Shown here: positions 62,390 through 64,000 of the stretch, piece after piece
Numbering within the stretch: position 1 is the first letter of the stretch
How the letters are laid out: every line of letters begins with the position of its first letter
DNA from: Nilaparvata lugens
Taxonomy: Eukaryota; Arthropoda; Insecta; Hemiptera; Delphacidae
Length of the DNA: 64,000 nt
Assembly (NCBI RefSeq): GCF_014356525.2
Contig: NC_052511.1
Location: 50,669,607-50,733,606 of the forward strand
Direction: 5' to 3'
Position numbers and translations under genes: made by a program
Notes under the pieces: model-generated
What the model was told of the DNA's origin: nothing
Databases searched by the model: none
Seen by the model: only the letters and a program-made list of their open reading frames with translations

Positions 62390-63022
62390 TGTGGAGGGTG
62401 GGGGGTGTATGAGTGTATGTGCGTCTGTGTACACTATATCTCCCACGATATCTCATCTCCCACGAACAATTTCGATCAAATGTAATCCAAGATAGCGGCT
62501 AAAATGGCGAAAATGTTGTCAAAAACAGGGTTTTTCGCGATTTTCTCGAAAATGGCTCCAACGATTTTGATCAAATTTAAAACTGGAATAGTCATGATAA
62601 GCTCAATCAACTGCAACAAGTCCTATATCTGTAAAAATTTCAAGAGCTCCGCCCCATCTATGCAAAGTCTGATCTTAGATTTCCAATTATCAGGTCTCAG
62701 ATATAATTTAAACAAAAAATTTCTAGTGGAAACGATTGAGCATGGACATCTCTTCAATAAATGAATGTTCAGTAACATTTTCACCCAAAATTGAAAATAG
62801 CTTGAAATTTGCGAAATGTAATTATTCAATTGCAAACTGTTGGCACTGTTGATTCTATTAAATCATTCACTATAAAGAGATAGCAGATCTCATGTGTATC
62901 CAGCATTATTGACCTGTCACCAGCTGGCTCAGATCTTTGACTTGAGATGCGCGTTTACACTAGCGTCAGGTGATCAATTTTCATAAAGGGAAGGAAAGTT
63001 GTGTGAGTGCGCCACACCAGAT
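62162..63022 (+). mobile_element. Dispersed repeat R, copy with long GT tract
   Basis: Starts TTTTTACTTTCCTTGCCCTA and ends AAGGAAAGTTGTGTGAGTGC, then GCCACACCAGATTTTT. It lacks the segment between the GTACAC...TATCTC block and CACGAACAATTTCG that other copies have. Confidence 0.85.
62314..62393. repeat. (TG)n microsatellite inside repeat R
   Basis: A TG run with two short breaks, at the position where other R copies have shorter AC/GT runs. Confidence 0.95.
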
Positions 63023-63244
63023 TTTTCATTTTAGGAGTATTTAATGTGGAAATGTTCCATTTTAGAAACAACTTCCCTTCAAAAATAATTGAAATCATCA
63101 ATGAAGATAATAACTCCGACTTCCTCGAGTGTATAACTTTTATCAAACAAGGGAAGTTTCTCAATTAGGGGACGAAAACATGATGGTACAACGGACAATT
63201 CAACGTTGAAATTCATTTGCAGATCTCCTTTCATTAGCTCAGTG

Positions 63245-63344
63245 NNNNNNNNNNNNNNNNNNNNNNNNNNNNNNNNNNNNNNNNNNNNNNNNNNNNNNNN
63301 NNNNNNNNNNNNNNNNNNNNNNNNNNNNNNNNNNNNNNNNNNNN
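63245..63344. other. Assembly gap (100 N)
   Basis: Exactly 100 N; the true length is unknown. Confidence 1.
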
Positions 63345-63392
63345 ACCGGGATGAGAATAATACTTGGACCCGTTTTCACTTATTTCATATAT

Positions 63393-63795
63393 TATACAGA
63401 GTGATTCTTAATTATGGTAAAATAATTTAATACGTGATAGTAGAGGTAAAAATAAGAAAAAAAATTCCTATAAACATATGTCCATAAACGCTTCATTAAC
63501 GAGCTATATACAGGGTGAAAGTTTTCGCCCGGAATTCAGTTCCTCTGGTGAAATACACCGATGCTGAATTGTTTGGGGACTAGTTTTTGAAAAACTTATG
63601 TTGGATTCATATGGGAAAAATATCTTAAAAATTGTATAAAATTGGTCTGGAAGCATTAGTGTGAGTAGTTTTTGAGGAAAAAGTTGAAATATGCAAAAAA
63701 TCTAAGTAGAAAAACACAGATTTCTACGTTTGATGCCCAATAACTTTCTTCAATGACCAGTAAACAAATAACTTCTCGCAATAAAAATTGTAGAT
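63393..63795. mobile_element. Dispersed repeat, copy 2 of 5315-5725
   Basis: Shares TTCGCCCGGAATTCAGTTCC and TGAATTGTTTGGGGACTAG with copy 1; moderately diverged with small indels. Confidence 0.7.
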
Positions 63796-64000
63796 AATTT
63801 GATTCTGAAGAAAATTATGTGAGCAGTGTGAACTAAATTTCAACGAAAGTTGAATAAATGTATTCTTATGTAGTAAATTACACCACAAAATTTGCTGTTT
63901 TTGAGGAGAGAACTAATAACTCATAAGTTTTAGTAGCTGATGCAAATAAAATATTCGGTTTTTTCATGAAAAGTTTTATTCTTATATAAAAGTAACATAT

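Overview
The window is AT-rich eukaryotic DNA packed with transposable elements, simple repeats and minisatellites. I see no complete host gene, no rRNA gene and no tRNA gene. The mixture of 5'-truncated non-LTR retrotransposons, many hairpin MITEs, Helitron-like pieces, a large LTR element and long pyrimidine tracts suggests an arthropod. Several repeat families look to me like those of a delphacid planthopper such as Nilaparvata lugens. That identification is from memory and is not proven here. Two 100-base N runs (11753-11852 and 63245-63344) mark assembly gaps.

Layout. 0-16 kb is dominated by non-LTR retrotransposon debris: reverse transcriptase (RT) fragments at 2.5, 4.5, 4.8-5.2 and 7.4-8.8 kb, and many copies of two 3' tails ending in tetranucleotide repeats, mixed with CT-rich tracts. 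15-23 kb holds foldback MITEs, an ~0.8 kb dispersed repeat called R here, and a 751 bp PIF/Harbinger deletion derivative that keeps the starts of both of its genes (a MADF-type DNA-binding protein and the transposase). 24.7-33.8 kb is one young LTR retrotransposon on the minus strand. It has 2.5-2.6 kb LTRs differing at roughly ten positions by eye, a 4 bp target duplication, a tRNA-Lys primer binding site, and a single intact gag-like ORF with no pol. It is inserted in a copy of R. 34.7-38 kb has a Helitron whose empty site can be reconstructed, hairpin MITEs and a Tc1/mariner-type MITE. 38.9-40.3 kb is a head-to-head pair of R copies. 41.6-44.5 kb is a ~90-copy 31 bp minisatellite lying between inverted arms of a foldback element. 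44.6-63 kb is a mosaic of MITEs, Helitron-like tails, minisatellites and further R copies.

Possible host-gene traces are limited to three short exon-like segments on the minus strand: 60448-60465, 40442-40485 and 36148-36180. Each has strong splice signals in non-repetitive sequence. They could be first exons and a microexon of a gene with TE-filled introns, but this is inference. A dispersed hairpin unit built around CTGTCAG...CTGACAG occurs at five loci, tandemly in three of them, and is the most intriguing unexplained signal besides the LTR element.

Functional reading: almost everything is self-propagating DNA or its remains. The LTR element needs pol from elsewhere, the MITEs need Harbinger or mariner transposases, and the RT copies are dead.
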